Shown here: positions 6,053 to 6,169 of the stretch, one piece after another
Layout: every line of letters begins with the position of its first letter
How positions within the stretch are numbered: the stretch's first letter is position 1
Origin: Stagnihabitans sp043721775
GTDB lineage: Bacteria > Pseudomonadota > Alphaproteobacteria > Rhodobacterales > Rhodobacteraceae
Direction: 5' to 3'
DNA length: 6,169 bases
Assembly: GCA_043721775.1 (NCBI GenBank)
Contig: JAYSQA010000401.1
Span: forward strand, 1 to 6,169
Program-made: the position numbers and the translations under genes
Notes under the pieces: model-generated
The model's input: only the letters and a program-made list of their open reading frames with translations
Database searches by the model: none
What the model was told of the DNA's origin: nothing

Positions 6053-6068
6053 TATTTATTCATAAATA
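6053..6068. repeat. AT-rich perfect palindrome after benE
   Basis: TATTTAT-TC-ATAAATA is a 7-bp perfect inverted repeat with a two-base centre, starting eight bases after the benE stop. It lies in an AT-only patch that stands out sharply in this GC-rich sequence. It could be a protein-binding site, part of a transcription end region, or the T-rich tail of a terminator read from the opposite strand. Confidence 0.45.
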
Positions 6069-6070
6069 TC

Positions 6071-6099
6071 GCGCGGGTGCCGCCCCCCCGCTCCCGCGC
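6071..6099. terminator. GC-rich hairpin, possible terminator between benE and a convergent gene
   Basis: GCGCGGG (6071-6077) pairs with CCCGCGC (6093-6099) across a 15-base C-rich loop. On the plus strand no T-run follows, so it is a weak terminator for benE. On the minus strand the stem is followed by the AT-rich patch at 6046-6070, which better suits a terminator for a gene entering from the right. Folding energy was not computed. Confidence 0.35.
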
Positions 6100-6169
6100 T
6101 AGGGGCTGCACACATCGTCAGGTTTGGTTTTCCCGGTGCGCTTGACGGGTTGAGTGTTGGATGATTCGG
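6099..6169 (-). CDS. Possible C-terminus of a convergent gene entering from the right (unrecognised)
   Basis: The minus strand is open from the window edge to TAG at 6101-6099, about 22 codons, ending in a charged tail with KRTGKTKPDD. The stop sits immediately before the GC-rich hairpin, an arrangement expected for a gene with its own terminator. Another minus-strand frame is open to TAA at 6058-6056, so the choice of frame is not secure. The fragment is too short to name. Confidence 0.25.
   Translation of the reverse strand, partial: ESSNTQPVKRTGKTKPDDVCSP

Noticed and set aside
6142..6169. TTGACG at 6142-6147 as a -35 box, with ATG 6161 as the start of a downstream gene
   Set aside because: A -10 at normal spacing would fall at the window edge and no TATAAT-like sequence is visible; ATG 6161 would precede any transcript start and has no ribosome-binding site.
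1..6169. tRNA or rRNA genes, CRISPR arrays, toxin-antitoxin pairs and tandem repeats
   Set aside because: No cloverleaf with a TTC-type arm, no regularly spaced repeats and no small paired genes were seen by reading both strands; a covariance-model scan was not possible.

Overview
The window looks like a stretch of chromosome from a GC-rich alphaproteobacterium, most likely a member of the Rhodobacteraceae. The basis is high GC content, strong G/C preference at third codon positions, and protein sequences that resemble Rhodobacterales versions of Ppx and of a TerB/J-domain protein. This placement is from memory of families; no search was run.

Layout. Bases 1-161 hold the right end of an IS5-family (IS427-like) insertion sequence. 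It comprises the C-terminus of its transposase, with the expected catalytic glutamate replaced by tryptophan, and a probable terminal inverted repeat. Bases 162-416 are a leader of lower GC with no confident gene. Six plus-strand genes follow almost without gaps: a Ppx/GppA phosphatase with a C-terminal HD region (417-1961), a glyoxalase-like (VOC fold) protein (1961-2569), a PAT-like GNAT acetyltransferase (2566-3060), a soluble TerB + J-domain protein (3109-3795), an endonuclease/exonuclease/phosphatase (EEP) family hydrolase (3792-4838), and a BenE-family membrane transporter (4891-6045). The last 124 bases contain an AT-rich palindrome, a GC-rich hairpin that may be a terminator, and possibly the tail of a convergent minus-strand gene.

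Expression. The first three genes overlap by 1 and 4 bases and should be translationally coupled. A 48-bp gap then carries a good sigma-70-like promoter (CTGACA-N17-TACACT). Its predicted +1 falls on the A of the TerB/J start codon, which suggests a leaderless mRNA for a second unit made of the TerB/J and EEP genes (4-base overlap) and perhaps benE. The benE start codon is preceded by a 9-bp perfect hairpin whose 3' arm includes the only ribosome-binding-like G-run.

Biology. Polyphosphate/(p)ppGpp phosphohydrolase, co-chaperone-like, metal-dependent hydrolase, acetyltransferase and aromatic-acid transporter genes do not form a recognisable single pathway. The arrangement reads as a compact, mainly housekeeping/accessory block next to a degraded mobile element. 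I see no defence island, CRISPR array, toxin-antitoxin pair, prophage or biosynthetic cluster, and no clear new system. The most interesting signals are the leaderless promoter geometry, the benE leader hairpin and the altered transposase active site.
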